DNA of 6,052 nt from Deltaproteobacteria bacterium (lineage in GTDB: Bacteria; Desulfobacterota; Desulfobacteria; Desulfobacterales; ETH-SRB1). Position numbers and translations under genes: made by a program. A model generated the notes under the pieces. That model was not told where the DNA came from and made no database searches. It was given only the letters and a program-made list of their open reading frames with translations. The stretch lies in the NCBI GenBank assembly GCA_030627405.1, contig DAOUSD010000125.1:1-6052 (forward strand), in the 5' to 3' direction. Each line of letters opens with the position of its first letter. Within the stretch, counting starts at the first letter, position 1. Shown piece by piece: positions 6,009 to 6,052 of the stretch.

Positions 6009-6051
6009 GGATAAAACTGTTCAACATCCTCTTTACCTCATTGACCTGTTG
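5986..6051 (-). CDS. Possible C-terminal end of an upstream gene (partial)
   Basis: A minus-strand frame enters from the right edge and reads QQVNEVKRMLNSFIQKL then TANG before TAA at 5986-5988. The amphipathic, coding-like composition suggests the tail of a gene, but only 21 codons are visible and the last few lie in the TTAGC repeat. The repeat may have replaced the original stop. The product is not recognised, and chance openness cannot be excluded. Confidence 0.25.
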   Translation of the reverse strand, partial: QQVNEVKRMLNSFIQKLTANG

Positions 6052-6052
6052 A

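Overview
This window holds seven genes of a type II secretion system (T2SS), all on the minus strand and read from right to left: gspG, gspH, gspI, gspJ, gspK, gspL and gspM (about 5599 down to 146). Together they form the pseudopilus (major pseudopilin GspG and minor pseudopilins GspH, I, J and K) and part of the inner-membrane assembly platform (GspL and GspM). A T2SS implies a Gram-negative (diderm) host. The AT-rich composition, the G-H-I-J-K-L-M order and the PilM-like GspL suggest a deltaproteobacterium (Desulfobacterota type), but that is inference. gspC, D, E, F, N and O are not in the window.

Right side, 5592-6052: upstream of gspG lies decayed DNA rather than gspF. It contains a frameshifted, truncated fragment that I recognise as part of a ChrB-type chromate-resistance domain. 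Its last in-frame stop falls inside the first codons of gspG. Further out are a 9-bp inverted repeat, a short tandem repeat of the TTAGC type, and perhaps the last codons of another minus-strand gene.

Centre, 4413-5146: the most notable feature is a 193-bp MITE-like element (4913-5105). It has 18-bp perfect terminal inverted repeats and a flanking TTA direct repeat, and it sits in the signal-leader codons of gspH. Removing the element and one TTA in silico rebuilds a normal gspH start with a 9-residue leader (MFYLRQDKG, then FTLIE) 25 nt after the gspG stop. In the present sequence the old start codon is frameshifted and ends inside the element. The FTLIE frame is instead entered from start codons supplied by the element. 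Prepilin peptidase removes everything before the conserved Phe, so the mature pseudopilin would be unchanged.

Left side, 1-3288: gspK, gspL and gspM follow closely. The gspL-gspM junction carries an 11-bp perfect inverted repeat that encloses the gspL stop and lies just before the gspM start. Past gspM, the window ends in a large near-perfect inverted repeat (12-91) of the same TTAGC family as the right-end repeat, so the gsp block is bracketed by related repeats.
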